The notes: generated by a model not told the origin, from the letters alone. 64,000 nucleotides of DNA from Enoplosus armatus (GCF_043641665.1 NC_092184.1:2345608-2409607), one strand, 5' to 3'. Shown: positions 22,299-34,784, counted from the first letter of the stretch. Translations and numbers: made by a program.

Positions 22299-23197
22299 CA
22301 GCTTTGGTCGAGATTCAGAGTCAAAATCAAGAGTCAAAAGTCTAAATTATAAATCCATGAGATACACAAACTGAAGACCCCCCCCCCCCCAGGCCTTAAC
22401 ATATGAACATGTTGCTGAGGAAATATTTTCAAAATCTTTCTGGCCCACCTGTGGAATTCCAATTATGTTTTTTTTTTTTTTTTAACTACGCCCTTCGCTT
22501 TCTTAAACACAGTAAGGCTCGCCTCAAGTAACATGCACTCCAAGTTTAGTGTCGTCCCAGAAGATTCATTTGATATACCTTCTTAACCTCTCTACATGTC
22601 AACAGGTAGTACAGCAGATATCTTTCAAACAGCATTTGTAGGGTTGGTTTTCTAAAGCATTTGAACTAATCTAAATGGAAGTACCGGAGACCCTGAGTTG
22701 AAAAATTGTTGTGTTTTTTGGGGGGTTTTTTTTGCTTTACAACTTGGCCATTTTTGTACTAAATCCCACCCCAGGCACACCTGCCAAATGATGTCATTTT
22801 TAGCTGAAAAGAAAACCTTAAAAGGTTTCTAAACGTCCAAATGAGTAGCACAGTTATTTGTGTTGATCAGTCAAATAGTGGGTCGGTGTATGATAATACT
22901 CGTAGCAGGAAATTCTGTCGCAGTAATGTCTTTCATGGCAGTGGAAGCTTGGAGGCTCCGTGACTTTCCTCAGCTTCGTGGCTGGTGTCGTCCGCGCCGA
23001 GGCTAACTTGTTATTAGCAAGGTGCGGTGTATCCGTGTGTGTGGTGTTGTGCGTTGGTGTTCATGTCTGTACGACACAAATGTGTTCTTTGGCTCTCCTC
23101 TGCGGAAACGAGAGGAATGCGCGCATGTGTGTCTGCATTTGTGTCTGATATAGTCTTTAACAGTTTCCCTCTGAAGCCTTGTCAGACATGCAATACG

Positions 23198-23199
<2 letters not shown>
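22299..23199. other. Non-coding; C13 near 22378, T16 near 22468
   Basis: Unique sequence broken by a C run, a T run and a G6T8 tract near 22720. No gene. Confidence 0.6.

Positions 23200-23234
<35 letters not shown>
23200..23234 (+). repeat. (CA)n microsatellite
   Basis: 17 CA units. Confidence 0.95.
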
Positions 23235-23235
<1 letters not shown>

Positions 23236-24404
23236 CCTCAGAGCCATTGTTTCTCACACAGCAGGGCACAGGGTCGATTGCCAGTTGTGGAGCGTTGTCA
23301 GCCTCCCTGTGTTAGCTGGTGTGTATGTGTGCTTTTGAGCAGACGTGCTCTCAGCTGAGGGAGCTGGTTCACGGGCCGGTCAGAGCCGCCTTATTTCCTT
23401 TTAATTGACTTAAGATGGGCAAACAAGACCTCAGCAAGCACACGGTACCCATTACACTCACACACAAGAAACACACAAACGCCAAGATGCACACTAATAA
23501 AGCCACACGTTCTGACATACACACAGCCACAATTGCTCCTGCGTGTGTTAGTTACTTTACAGTTCCATCAGACTAAATGAGGGGGTTGTGTTTTCCCAGT
23601 CAGCACCGCTGCCTCCCAGCAGCCTGCAGCTCTGCCAGAACCCATTCACAATAAGTAATACGTTTAGTCACCTTGCTGCATAATGCCCACCTTGGTTTTG
23701 TTTCCGCGTACACCAAGCCAAGGTCGTGATCGTGAGGTAGACCGTCTTGTTGTTTGACATGACAGCTCGCAAACTTCCAGGCGTGACCCTTTTCACACTC
23801 GGAAGTTGGAACGTCGCCGGCCCTAAATCTAATGTAATGGAAGACAGCGGTTTTTTGGCATTAACACTTCGCCTGTTGCTAACAATTCCATGTTGACTCC
23901 TTTCACACATGATACCAGAGTTTTGCGGTGAGGTCAGCAAAAGCAGTCAGAGTTGGGAAATAATGACAGAAAAGCATTCGTGGTTCTCTCACAGGCGCCT
24001 CAATGATGAATTGAAAAAAAAAACGAGCCGAAGGTTCATCTCCATGGCTTGACTTTTGAACCAGATGAAGTCACGAGTAGTTTAGCGCTAGTAGTTTAGT
24101 CTCAGCGCCCTGTGATCTCCAAGATATTATTTCCCACAATTGAATCTTTTATTAGATATTAGCAGACTTTAATTTAGTCCAACTAAATGACGTGAAAGTT
24201 TTGGCTCTCTTTTAATTCTGATTTTGCCATTGATAAAAGCCGACAATGAATGGATTTTTCTCTTATTGTTCTTACCCCCTTGCTCTTGCTTTCACGAAAG
24301 ACTGATTTGCTGTTCAGTGAGGGTGTAAATGCCTGAAACACAGAATAGGTTTTGTGGCAAACAGCTGGCAAATGTCAGGAAGGCAAACACTGATTCGCTT
24401 GAGG
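23235..24404. other. Non-coding, no gene seen
   Basis: 23340-23420 and 23575-23665 are low-repeat and could be conserved non-coding sequence. Remainder unique without domains. Confidence 0.5.
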
Positions 24405-24605
24405 CCTTTATTATGGGGTACTCCAACCTTTAAGTATTGCACTGTGATAAAAAAAATAAAAAATAAAGAGGCTGAGATATCTATATTTTTTTTGTCCCTA
24501 GTATTGGTCAAGATCTAAAAACCCTGGATACTACACTTCCCATAATGCATCTCAAATCTTTTGCTAGACCTTTCCTGCCTGGTAAACACCCAAAGCTTTT
24601 AAACT
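24405..24605 (+). repeat. Dispersed fish-type repeat, family B copy 1 (internally deleted)
   Basis: Shares with 40370-40720 the ordered words GG(G)(T/C)ACTCCA, GAGGCTGAGATA, GGAT(A/C)CTACA(C/T)TTCCCATAATGCA and a CCCAAAGCTTTTAAACTCC-type segment. The part between the first two words is shorter and replaced by A-rich sequence. Confidence 0.55.
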
Positions 24606-24737
24606 CCATGCCCCCAGACTGTAGCGCAGGCTTTGTGTTTAACATTTTCCACTGGCTGCAAATTCATTTTCAGCTATTTCTTGATCTGAGCAGCTGGTTC
24701 AGCTGCCTGCTGCTGGAGGATGAACAGGGAATCACTT

Positions 24738-24755
24738 TTTTTTTTTTTTTTTTTT
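24738..24755 (+). repeat. Poly-T tract
   Basis: T18 run. Confidence 0.9.
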
Positions 24756-25150
24756 AAACAACAAACCACTAGCTATCAGCCATCAGGGGCTTACTCATGC
24801 ACAGCCAGACAAGCTGCATGCGTCCCTCGCTCACCTGACCTCTCCAACCGTGGATATGCATGCTGAGGAAAAAAAACAAGTATGCTAACAAAAGTGCACA
24901 CACACACACACATATATATCACCAACTTTTTCCTTTTTTTTCCCTGTTTGTCTCCTGCAGGTTATTCCTAAAAAAACAAACAAAAAAAAGAAGCTCCTCG
25001 CTCTGCAAATGACCATTTCAATTGATTTATTTTGCTTTTTCTTTTTTTTTTTCCCCTCACGAGTATGCCTATCATTTTCATTGCCCCTTCATCCATCCAC
25101 CCAGCCTTCCCTCTCTCCCTCACTACCCAATCATTGTTTTATCATTGGTG
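24756..25150. other. Non-coding; pyrimidine-rich
   Basis: Short CA array at 24898-24912. An acceptor-like TTTGTCTCCTGCAG ends at 24960 but is followed by A-rich sequence rather than an exon-like segment. Pyrimidine-rich at 25027-25120. Confidence 0.5.
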
Positions 25151-25214
25151 TGAGAGAGAGAAGAGGACAGGCGAGAGGAGGAGGAGGAGGAAGAGAAAGA
25201 GGAAGAGAGGAAGA
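25151..25214 (+). repeat. Polypurine tract, about 64 bp
   Basis: GA/GGA-rich with a few C interruptions, directly after a pyrimidine-rich stretch. It could adopt triplex (H-DNA) structure. Confidence 0.8.
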
Positions 25215-25983
25215 TGGCCAGCTTTCTACTTGTCTGTCTTTCTGTTTGTCTGTCTGATTTTTTCGTCCAGGTATGGCCTCGTGGAAAGTGGCCATTTGAT
25301 AATAATATGTAATAGTTTGAAACTTTTTAAGCCACAATGAAATTTCAATTAAAAGATTGAAAAGAACGACACTTTCTCACTTTGAGAGAACGCAGGATCG
25401 TTCAATAGTAAACCAGTCATCCAGTTTTGGTTGATCACATTCCCACTGCAGCCTCATCGTCTGGTTGTTAGCGTACAGAGTCTTTTGTACGGCGGACCAA
25501 GATGCTCCTACTACTGCCATGTGAGTTAAAACCAAACAGCACTTGGGTGCTTTAGGGGTGCGATATAGGTGATAGGTGATAACACTGAGCCTTGTGGCTG
25601 TGCTAGCTGCTCACAGGCCGCAACATCATACTGACCGCCATAGGTTGCCGATGCTAAATTAAAGATGTCTTCAAGCTCGGTAGTGGGAGGCGGGTTTTGC
25701 ATCCTCTGGTCTGCCGCCAAATATACACTGACAGCTCATAGCTCACAATGTGTTTGACTTTATTTAGGATAACATGTACACACAGACAGAAACCAATCTA
25801 ACAATAGTTCAGGGATGAAGGTTATTATTCATTGTCCTGTCACTATCTCAACAAAAGGAGCCCCTTGCCTTGGTGTCTCCTTCATCCATCCGTTTGGCAT
25901 CTGTCCAGGACGATGATCATGGTGCGACTGTGACAGCTGATAACTGATATTTTAATTTGAAATTAAATCAGTAATTAGATTCT
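25215..25983. other. Non-coding; unrecognised minus-strand frame at 25526-25720
   Basis: The minus-strand frame has balanced composition but starts at TTG and has no domain I know. It may be part of an old repeat. No gene called. Confidence 0.45.
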
Positions 25984-26002
25984 AAAAAAAAAAAAAAAAA
26001 AA
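25984..26002 (+). repeat. Poly-A tract
   Basis: A19 run. Confidence 0.9.
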
Positions 26003-27050
26003 GAGAGATTTAGCCATCTTCATTGTTTCGACATTTCAGTGTAAAAAAAATCATTAGTGTGATCTCACACATTTTCATTTTTACATATAGCCAGAAACCT
26101 GTTCCATACATTAAGCTGACTTGGACAGCGTTTCGTGAGATTCATTTAATTATTAAACCTACCCGGAGTGATGGGACACAAGTTTCACATGGTGAAAGGT
26201 GCTATATAAATACACTTACAAAAAAGGTTCCTCAGATACTACAACCAGCACCCCTGGCAACAACAATCCAGCCACAGTCCAAGTCATTTAGATTAGGCAT
26301 CTTGCCCATTCACATGTTTAGTCAAACAGTAACTGGACGTAGTGGCCACTCAGTCTCTATATTGTATCATCATTTGTGTCTGAGGAAAGCCATTGATCAG
26401 TCATTGAAACATGTCATGGTTAGAAAAATATGATGTGGCCTAAGTATGTGAGCTAAATAAATGGTATGTGCTTAGAATTAAAGTGTAAAGCTACCAAAAG
26501 TAGCAACCAAATAATTGCTATTGTACATTTTCTTGGCAAATTTCCGCTATAGTTCTTGATAAGAGTTTAAAAGTGTGACATTTGGATGTTTTTCTCGCGC
26601 TCTTCGTTGCTACTCTTCGGTGGCTTTACACTTTTACTACTACCACCGCTGCTACTGCTAGAATTAACTGTCAAACATTTTAAAGTCTTATCATGAAATA
26701 CGGTGGACGTTTTTTCATGGTGCCATATGGATGCAAGAAATTGCACAATACCAATCACTTGCCCAGTTAAACGTAATACGATGAAGCCAAACTTGCTGCC
26801 TCATATGAAGCGATTGCACAGTCCTCCCCACAGAGACTGAAGCAAAGTGCACTGGGCCCAGCTGCCTCTTGTATCGCAGTGCAGTTTTTTTTCTATGGAG
26901 CAACTCACACAAACACACACTCAGCAGCATTTGCCCTTTGGGCAGAGAATAAAGCACGTATTATATGTCCAATTCAGGAGGAGATGGGAAGGAGGGTCAC
27001 AGTATGAGGGAGGAAGTGCACTTGTGTATGCAAGTGACCGGGCGACATGG
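26003..27050. other. Non-coding; possible SINE/LINE tail at 26190-26215
   Basis: AAAGGTGCTATATAAATACA at 26195-26214 resembles the conserved 3' tail of fish L2-type SINEs and LINEs. The overlapping 136-codon frame (26023-26433) has no domain. Confidence 0.4.
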
Positions 27051-27088
27051 TGTGTGTGTGTGTGTGTGTGTGTGTGGGGGGGGGGGGG
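27051..27088 (+). repeat. (TG)n followed by G13
   Basis: 13 TG units running into a pure G run at 27076-27088. Confidence 0.95.
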
Positions 27089-28626
27089 TTCTCTTCAAAC
27101 TGTCAACATTAATATGCATACAGTACCACTTGTGAAGAAATGTACTTATACAAGTTTTAGGTGTAATGCTCCTGTTGGAGAGTTTCCCCTGTTCCCTGGA
27201 AATATCGTAATCATCCATGTTCTCCCAGTAGATTGCCTGCTCCATTTTACATTTTACATGGCGCGCACTGTGCTGAACGATATAAGTTCTCTTATGCCAC
27301 ATGACATAACACATGAGCGGGGAAATGCTTTCTATTTCTAGCACCCTCTCGCACCAGCTGAGTGAACACTGCTTACAAATGACAGCTATAAGTCTCGAGG
27401 GACGTGGTTGTAAAGATTTCAGATGTATTAAATCGAGACCATGTGAACAGCTGTATCAGTGCATATGTCGACTAATAAACAGTCATTATGGCATTACAGA
27501 AATGCCGTTGTTGATCCAATACAGGCATGCCCATTGTCCACTCAACGCCATGTAATGTTTATCGTTCAAGTATAGTATTAATAGTTTGTAGTGTCTGAGT
27601 CTACAGTCTTCAACTTTAAAGCTGCACTGATACATTTTTTTTATATATATATTGTCAGTGCGTCAAACGACTATGTACAGTGTGAGAAGTGCCGTTTGTA
27701 AATAAAAATAAAAATAAAAAAAAAACCCACATTGAATTTTCACCCTATTTTGCAGTTCCCCTCAACTCTGCGGTGCTTTTTAGTGTCTTTCAGCTCACTG
27801 TCTTGGTTCACGTTCACTGCTCTCGTGAACCAGCCAGAGCCGACAGGTGTTTGCTTTCGCTCACAAGCTTTGGCTCGTCCGATGGCTGTAACGTGAACTT
27901 AGATATAGGTGGATGTGGTGTTTTGGTGGAACGTTGACCCTCAACATTTCAAATCCCAGCCTTTTTGCTGTACAATGTTTAAACAGAAATAGTACCCGAG
28001 ACACACTAACAAGGGGATAGACACAGTTTGCTTCCAGCCGTCATGTAAAGTGCCATCGTGGACCTCACTGTCACTCATTTCACTCAGCGTAGTTTAGGCT
28101 GCACTTTTAATATGGAGCGCAGGAGCACACGGGAGGTTTTACAGTCTGTGTTTGCATCACCAAGTGGAAGATCTTCAGTAACCTTCAATAATCCCCTTAT
28201 TATCTCTTGTTGTTATTGTGCATATGAGTCAAAACTAATAAGTGTATGTCAGACCCCTCAGTACTGTGCTTTGAGGTGTAGTTTGGTTGTTTTCAGTAAC
28301 CGATGAATGTATCGTGCCCTGTCTGTTATAACCAGTTCACGTCCTTGAATTGTATTTCTGTGTATATGTATGAACCCTAATTTCACATGTGAATATGCTG
28401 TATGCCACTTGTATTTTTATTTATTTTTTCTTTTTTTCCAGTTCAATGCTACATTAAACGGCATTATGCTTTACCTTAAGCTGAGTGTGTGCCTGGACTC
28501 GCATGCATGCAGCCACCCACACTACACCATCTTTTCTCAATTCCAGCTCGTTTGAGCGTCGCACTGAACTCGTGTGTTGTGTGTGAGGACAAAGGACAAC
28601 CTCACATCATGCAGGCTCTTGGCGCA

Positions 28627-28629
<3 letters not shown>
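27089..28629. other. Non-coding, no gene seen
   Basis: An (AAAAT)n-like A-rich segment at 27700-27726 and TA run at 27642-27651. Frames at 27313-27555 and 28058-28306 carry no recognisable domain. Confidence 0.55.

Positions 28630-28661
<32 letters not shown>
28630..28661 (+). repeat. (TG)n microsatellite
   Basis: 16 units. Confidence 0.95.
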
Positions 28662-28663
<2 letters not shown>

Positions 28664-28795
28664 ACACACAATGGGGGCCAAGAATGGCGTTTGTGTGCAT
28701 GTGTGTTTTTCATTATTTATACATATGGATGAAGGAGTGTTTGAAGGGGTCTTTGGGGTCTCTGTTTAAACTAAATAAATAACTGGTTGTGGGAT

Positions 28796-28815
28796 GCACA
28801 CACACACACACACAC
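28796..28815 (+). repeat. (CA)n microsatellite
   Basis: 10 units. It faces the TG array at 28630. Confidence 0.93.
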
Positions 28816-30021
28816 TCATATTTAAATTTCCATTTATTTCATACAGTATGTTTTGAATTTGTTATAATATATTCACAGAATACACATTTTTACTGTATTG
28901 TCTTTGTTTCGGTATGTCTTAGGTGCTGCCGCTTTGCTTACCTCTCCCAATTTATTTGTTCCTTGAGGGGTGGCCAATTGTCAAAACTACAAACGACCTA
29001 TTTTGGCAATTTAGTTGTTAGAAAAAGACACCGTGCCCACATAGTTTTGAGACAAATAGGCTGTGGAGCAGTACTTGGGGGTCTGTAACAAGAACAAGCG
29101 GGACCAACCTGCCAGCTGGTGCTTTACGATAAAACTTGTACAGCATTCCTACAAGACGGGGCACCACTAGACAATTCGGAAGACTCCATGTATGCCATCA
29201 TTTGTTGTTGGACAAATGATCTGCGTTAGTAATGATACCACTGGTTACAAGTCGTAACAATCACTATTTGATCACGTGTTGGAGGTGGACCTAAATATAA
29301 TGCACCATCCTCGTGAAACCTTAGTTTTAAAAGTTGATTCAACCCACTTGTATAGAGGCTAAATAGAGGGGCATTAGCGAAGAGATTAAAACCATGAGAT
29401 GTTAGCAACATATTTACAAATTTGCATTGCTACTTAGTCAATGACTTGTCGCATTTCAGCCGTTAGCCTCAGGCTGCATCCGTTAGATTGATATAGAGGA
29501 GGATGCCTTGCTAAACAGTTGGACACCCATGTCCATTAACAATTGATTTACAGTTTCATTTTTCATATGCTGCTCATTTATACTGGAAAGCTCCACTGGG
29601 CAAAATCCAAAACATTTTTTGGAAAAAAAAAAATGAATGCGTCATGTCTTCATTCTGACATCGTTAATGATCTCTGGGTGACGCAGACCATCCAACTTTT
29701 AAAAAACTCAACCGCTCAGCTCTGGCCGACAATAGGAGCCGCTAATGTGACATTTAGTAGTGTAACTTTAGTATAAGAAATCCATTCACTTTTTTTTTCA
29801 CAAATGAAATCGCAGCTTGCATCCTGGAGGCCTTCAAACCTGAACCCTGCAGACACCCTGTGTCCCTGAGTTCACATTTCACTTGTGTACAAGTTGGCGT
29901 TGCACTCCTCTCCCAATTTGAACCATTACTCTCCACTTTGTAATCAGCTCCAACAATTATAACCTCGCAGTGTGCCTCTGATTACTGTCCTGGTGTATTT
30001 TGGACTGTTCTGGGAATCCAG
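28816..30021. other. Non-coding, no gene seen
   Basis: Unique sequence with several short domain-free frames. A10 near 29623. Confidence 0.6.
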
Positions 30022-30041
30022 AAAAAAAAAAAAAAAAAAAA
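30022..30041 (+). repeat. Poly-A tract
   Basis: A20 run. Confidence 0.9.
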
Positions 30042-30216
30042 GCGATACTGGTCCCAGCAGAACTCTAGGTTACACACATTTACAGTAACCCCGTCTGTGT
30101 GTGTTCGTGTGTGGGTTGCCGTTCGTTTGAAGTGCTCATTCCCCCCAAATTACAGTGCTGCCATAATGAAGTATTACCATGCGATTCCAAGGCAGACCAG
30201 TACAAAGAGGGAGCAG

Positions 30217-30217
<1 letters not shown>

Positions 30218-30258
<41 letters not shown>
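30218..30258 (+). repeat. (GT)n microsatellite
   Basis: 20 perfect units, followed by a shorter interrupted block to about 30273. Confidence 0.95.
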
Positions 30259-30260
<2 letters not shown>

Positions 30261-30337
30261 GTATGTGTGTGTGCTGGACCCTTGAGGTGAAAGTTCAAAT
30301 GGGATGCCCGACCAAAAACCATCTGCTTGGCCAAAAG

Positions 30338-30384
30338 TGTGTGTGTGTGTGTCTACGTGTGTGTCTACGTGTGTGTGTTTGCAT
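30338..30384 (+). repeat. Compound (GT)n with CTAC interruptions
   Basis: GT blocks separated twice by the same TCTACG word, so a roughly 14 bp higher-order unit (GTGTGTCTACGTGT) is repeated. Confidence 0.85.
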
Positions 30385-30435
30385 GTGTTGTCTGACGCAA
30401 GTATAAAAATAGCTTTTGTGTGCCGAGGCAAGTGT

Positions 30436-30459
30436 TTGTGTGTGTGTGTGTGTGTGTGT
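30436..30459 (+). repeat. (TG)n microsatellite
   Basis: 12 units. Confidence 0.93.
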
Positions 30460-30571
30460 AACAACGCGTATGAGTCTGACTTAAAGAGCGGCCGTTGCGT
30501 GAGTGTCCTCCCAGTTGTGTTTCTAAATGTGTTGATCCACCAGCCAGCTGTGACAAAGCTCAGCTTGAGCT

Positions 30572-30589
30572 CACACACACACACACACG
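30572..30589 (+). repeat. (CA)n microsatellite
   Basis: Nine units. It faces three GT arrays in the preceding 350 bp. Confidence 0.92.
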
Positions 30590-30989
30590 CTCGGGAGGTG
30601 CGGGCGTCTTTGGCTGCAGGCTGTGCTGGCCTCACCTACGGCCTCCCCGGCCTGCTGAATGTTGAATGAAGCCGGGCCGTCTCATACATAGTGCATCAGC
30701 GCAAACATGCCATCGGATGATATACCTGCTGCATTGGCACCTGTACCCCGCTTTCACTAACAAGCATCCAATCTATTTTTCATCGACGCATGCGGTGGGG
30801 GCGGCTGTTTGAGGACAGGAAAGTAGGAGGTGGTGGGGCGGGAATTGGTGTGTGTGTGTGTGTTTTTTTTTTGCTTTTGTTTATGTGTTTGTTGGAGATG
30901 GTGGTACTTTTCTTTTGTGATCTCCCTTTCGGCGCTGTACACTTTGCAGGTTTGCAGAGTTTGTCTTTGTTCTCTGCTGCTGTTGCTCG
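30590..30989. other. Non-coding; low-repeat block at 30600-30760
   Basis: Repeat-free, moderately G+C-rich sequence; possible conserved non-coding element. Short GT plus T9 run at 30848-30870. Confidence 0.4.
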
Positions 30990-31560
30990 GGAGAACTTCT
31001 TTTTTAAAGGCCGAGCATTTGCTCAAAGCTGCACTAACCAGTATTTATTTTTTATTTTGAAATGAGTAATGTGAAAAGTGTTGCCTATTGTGACAAACCC
31101 AGAGATAGTTTTTACCTAATTCTGCCACTGCACAGAGCTTTTTAGCCTCTTTCTAGCTAGTCATTCTGGTTTTCCGGTCCACAAAACCCACCCTCAACAG
31201 CCTTGTTTCCAGTAACAGCAGGCAGCTGTTTTCAGAAAAAGTCTACACTACCTACCCAGCACCAAACAGCAGACAGACAAAGCATTTAAAAGAGCTGTTT
31301 TTAAGTTCAAACATAGCTTAGTGTGATGTAGTTAGGCTATTACATTAGAACTCAGGCTATGCTACATGTCGCTATAGTTACAATGTAGAGTTAAAAAGTC
31401 ACATTAGCTTAAGTCTCCTCATCTAATTTCTAAACCTGAACACACATCTTGTTCACCGGGGAGGAGGGGGGGGCGAGTAGTGCACTCCTAATGTCAGTTT
31501 GACAGGCAAGATAGCCAATTAGCTGCTCAGCTGCAGCACATTGCACAGCATGTAAACGTG
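30990..31560 (+). repeat. Dispersed fish-type repeat (single copy here)
   Basis: The order of words GCTGCACTAACCAGTATTTA, GTGAAAAGTGTTG, CCAGAGATAG, GCACAGAGCTTTTTAGCCTC and ACAGCAGACAGACAAAGC matches a common percomorph repeat in my recollection. No second copy in this window and no coding capacity; borders uncertain. Confidence 0.4.
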
Positions 31561-32345
31561 CATGCAAATGTCACTTGGGTCCAGTTCGACGCTGGTGTGG
31601 TCCTTACTCTTCAGTACCAGTTAACGGCACACTGTCTGCCCATGACATGTAGGCTACAGCGCCAGGTTTGTTTACTTGGTCTCTCGTTCTCTACGATGTA
31701 ACACCGGCACTCGGGACGCCTGCCAGCTGCTGTCAATCAAACGCAGACACGCCCCTCCAACCAGACGAAAAAGAGCATTACTGAGAATTCCCCAAATACC
31801 TTTTTTTGCTCCTTTTCATAATAAAAAAACTGTTGATGTAGGCTATTGTTGACATTATTTTATTATTATTATTATATGGAAGTTTTCCAAAGACCTTTGT
31901 TAACCTTGTTTGTCGTTATTTGTGACCATAAGTACTTTCACCTTATTTTATTATCCAATAACGAAAGTGATGTTTGACGGACAAACATTGTGTTTGTTTT
32001 TAGTTTAAATAGTTTAGTTTACATACTAGCAGCCCAAGCTTCTGTCAGATAGCTATTGAAGCTGCTTGGGCCTGCGTGATTCCAGCCTCCATCCCATTAC
32101 ACACAAGGTGCTAATAGCACAAGGTGCTGTCACTATGGCTGCCATCAGCTAGCATCTCCCGTTCCCAGTCAGTGACCTATCTAGCTTCTGCATTCTAGCT
32201 AGCGTGCTAACAGCAGTGGGGCCAAGCACCCTTTAGCAAGTCTCTCCTAAATGAAAACCATTCCCCTCTGCCTGCTTCCCGAGCTCTGCTCAGGGACAGG
32301 AGCCATGGGGTCAGCAGCTGGTGGAGGATATGGCAATTGTTTATG
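31561..32345. other. Non-coding, no gene seen
   Basis: Short ATT array at 31859-31876. Unique otherwise. Confidence 0.6.
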
Positions 32346-32412
32346 AAAAAAAAAAAAAAAAAATGCTTTCTCAAGCCCACCAAAAACACACACTTGGGTT
32401 GGGGGGGGGGGG
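32346..32412 (+). repeat. Poly-A (A18) and poly-G (G12) tracts
   Basis: A run at 32346-32363 and G run at 32401-32412 with unique sequence between. Confidence 0.85.
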
Positions 32413-33775
32413 AGAGAGCCTCTGTCCCTGAACAGCCAACAGCTGGGAAGGGTTGGGAGTAGCCTGGAGGCTGGCAAGTCGCCCCCTCCCTTCCCCAGTC
32501 CAGATGGGGGAGGTTAGGCTGAGGCGAGCTGTAGCCCACCCCGCCCCTGCCCTCTCTCCCCTCCACTTCCCAAACTTCCCATTCCCATTAAGGGGAGGCT
32601 GAAGATTGCGGAGGAAGGGAAAGGAGGAAGAAAAGCAAAAGAGCATGACTGCTCTGTTTTTCACCCTCAACCCTCCCTCCGTCTTCAGCCTAATCAAATA
32701 AAGCAGGAAGCTTCCGAGACGGAAGAGGAGTGTTTATTGATATTTGTGTGAGCTCCTTCACCCCCTGTCCTGTCCCTGCTATTTATTTTCTATCCGCGAC
32801 TTTTGGAAATGCTGATATTGTCGGTGCGTTCGGCTCATGTGTCACGCCTAACTGGGTGTTTGAAAACTACTGAGGCAAAAAGGTTATGTTTCTTTCGGCT
32901 TCTTACAGTATGCCATTATCTTAAATTGAGCCACTGGGAAATTACACACCAACCCGACATCCGTTGCAAAATGGCTATGACCAGTCAATTTAGCGTAATA
33001 AGAGGGTGTCACGAAATAAAAATGGCCTCAAATAAGAATTGATGACCCTCTCCATCTATACCATTGGTCGGACATAAAGGCGTGCGCGCTGTTCATGCCG
33101 GAGCCAAGAAAAGCCTTTTGAGAGTATTGGCTTACAGCTGCTTACCTTTTAGTGCTTCAAAAGTTGAAATTGCGTCTTTAAGAAGCTCACAGACTCAACT
33201 CAAAAGTGGCCTTTAAGTGGAAAACTGTGTTGGGAACTGGATGGATACCTTAATGCAGATCTTATGGGGAACAGTGCCAAGAGAGACGCTCCATCGTCCA
33301 ACGTAAAGGCAGACGGACTCAGAAGTTAAAATTCTGGTAACCCCCTCCTCCAAGACCGTATTCTTCATTTAATGGCAGTACAAGTCCTCAAATTATTACC
33401 CCCGTACATGTCTCAAGGATGGGACTCCGCCAGTATTGAAATAATAAACATTGTGGTAGAGGCATAAAGTGCGCTGAACCCAAGCCAAACCTCCGTCACT
33501 TCCTCTGTGAGCGCATGAGCGCAGACTCCAGCAAGTTTCAAACTTTTATAAGGCCGCATAAAACCCAAGAATAACCACTGGGGTAGTTTTTACTGATGTA
33601 AAAATCATCTGCACAGCCGTTTGAAGGGAAACCATATTCGTTTTAAAGCATCATATTCTGTTGCGCGCTTTATTGTTGTGATTGTGCAGTGTCAAAACAC
33701 ATTGTAGGGTGTCAGTTTTTCCCCCGATGCCAGTATGCAGTAGTTGTCTCTTCAGAGTGCAATGAACCCGTGTAT
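32413..33775. other. Non-coding, no gene seen
   Basis: C/T-rich then unique sequence. Only short frames without domains. Confidence 0.6.
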
Positions 33776-33801
33776 AAAAAAAAAAAAAAAAAAAAAAAAA
33801 A
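33776..33801 (+). repeat. Poly-A tract (A26)
   Basis: Longest A run in the window. No retroposon body seen upstream. Confidence 0.92.
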
Positions 33802-33970
33802 CAGTTTGGCACTGCTGAGATGATCTTGTGTTTGAATGGCGCGGTGCTGAGAGTAACAAAGGGAAACTTTTTCTTGAACTGCCACTGTGAGAGCCTGTCT
33901 TGTTATTTTCAATGGTCCTTTTGTTAGAGGTCATTGAGAGGCGACAGCTTGATTTCCCCTCAAGCCATCC

Positions 33971-33971
<1 letters not shown>

Positions 33972-34014
<43 letters not shown>

Positions 34015-34019
34015 ACACA
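33972..34019 (+). repeat. (GT)n microsatellite
   Basis: About 21 units ending GTGCACACAT. Confidence 0.95.
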
Positions 34020-34058
34020 TGCTGCAGCTTTCTAACATATCACTCGTCATACCATTGT

Positions 34059-34085
34059 ATGTGTGTGTGTGTGTGTGTGTGTTTG
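34059..34085 (+). repeat. (GT)n microsatellite
   Basis: 12 units, 40 bp after the previous array. Confidence 0.93.
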
Positions 34086-34618
34086 TAGACAGAGTGTAGT
34101 AATCCAAGCCTACCTGCAACCCTGTGGGCTCGCTGCCGACTGCTCCCTAAAGGTCAGAACTCATGACCTCTGGGGTCCGGGGCAGATCAGTGTCCTGGGG
34201 TGCTGTTGTCTCTCTCCCGTAAGCATCCCAACGTACCCACCAGACAGCTTCCTATCCACACACGTGCACGTACTGCGAGGCCATTAGACAAGTGAAACAT
34301 TGTCTACCCGCATCCTAAATGTAGCCGCGCACACGCTCAAAGAGCTGGTCCCACATATATGGATTAACACATATTTTGATTTCTTGGAGTTGTACCGTTG
34401 AATTTATATTGAGAATTTGAGATAGGGTGGTGAGGAAAGAGTCAGCTCGCAGACATAAACTCACAAACTTCCCTTTATTTAAAATAATAGTAAAGGGGGG
34501 GATGGAGAAAAAAAAAAAAAGAAATAAGGATTGCATAAGAGAAAGAAAGGAGTAAAGGAGGGAAAAGGGGGGCAAGTAAAGTGAAGAAGTCTACAACACT
34601 ACAAGCCAAGTCAAGCCT
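34086..34618. other. Non-coding; purine-rich at 34490-34575
   Basis: G7, A12 and GA-rich sequence near 34494-34570. No gene. Confidence 0.55.
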
Positions 34619-34640
34619 TAACACACACACACACACACAC
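34619..34640 (+). repeat. (CA)n microsatellite
   Basis: 11 units. It faces the TG array at 34788. Confidence 0.93.
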
Positions 34641-34784
34641 ATGCGTGCACACGTCGTAGAGAAAACCATTTGTAGGATGTAATTGTGAAGTAATGAAGGT
34701 GGGTCTGAGAAGGGGTGAAAGGTGAAAGGTCAGGAGTGTGTTGTCGGAGAGGCCTCCGCCAGCAGCCATCAACCAGGGTCTGGT

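Noticed and set aside
24899..24960. Acceptor-like tract ending TCTCCTGCAG
   Set aside because: Followed by AAAAAAAC-rich sequence with stops in all frames and no donor nearby.
25526..25720. Protein-like minus-strand frame with balanced composition
   Set aside because: Begins at TTG, no domain recognised, no splice sites; possibly a fragment of an unrecognised dispersed repeat.
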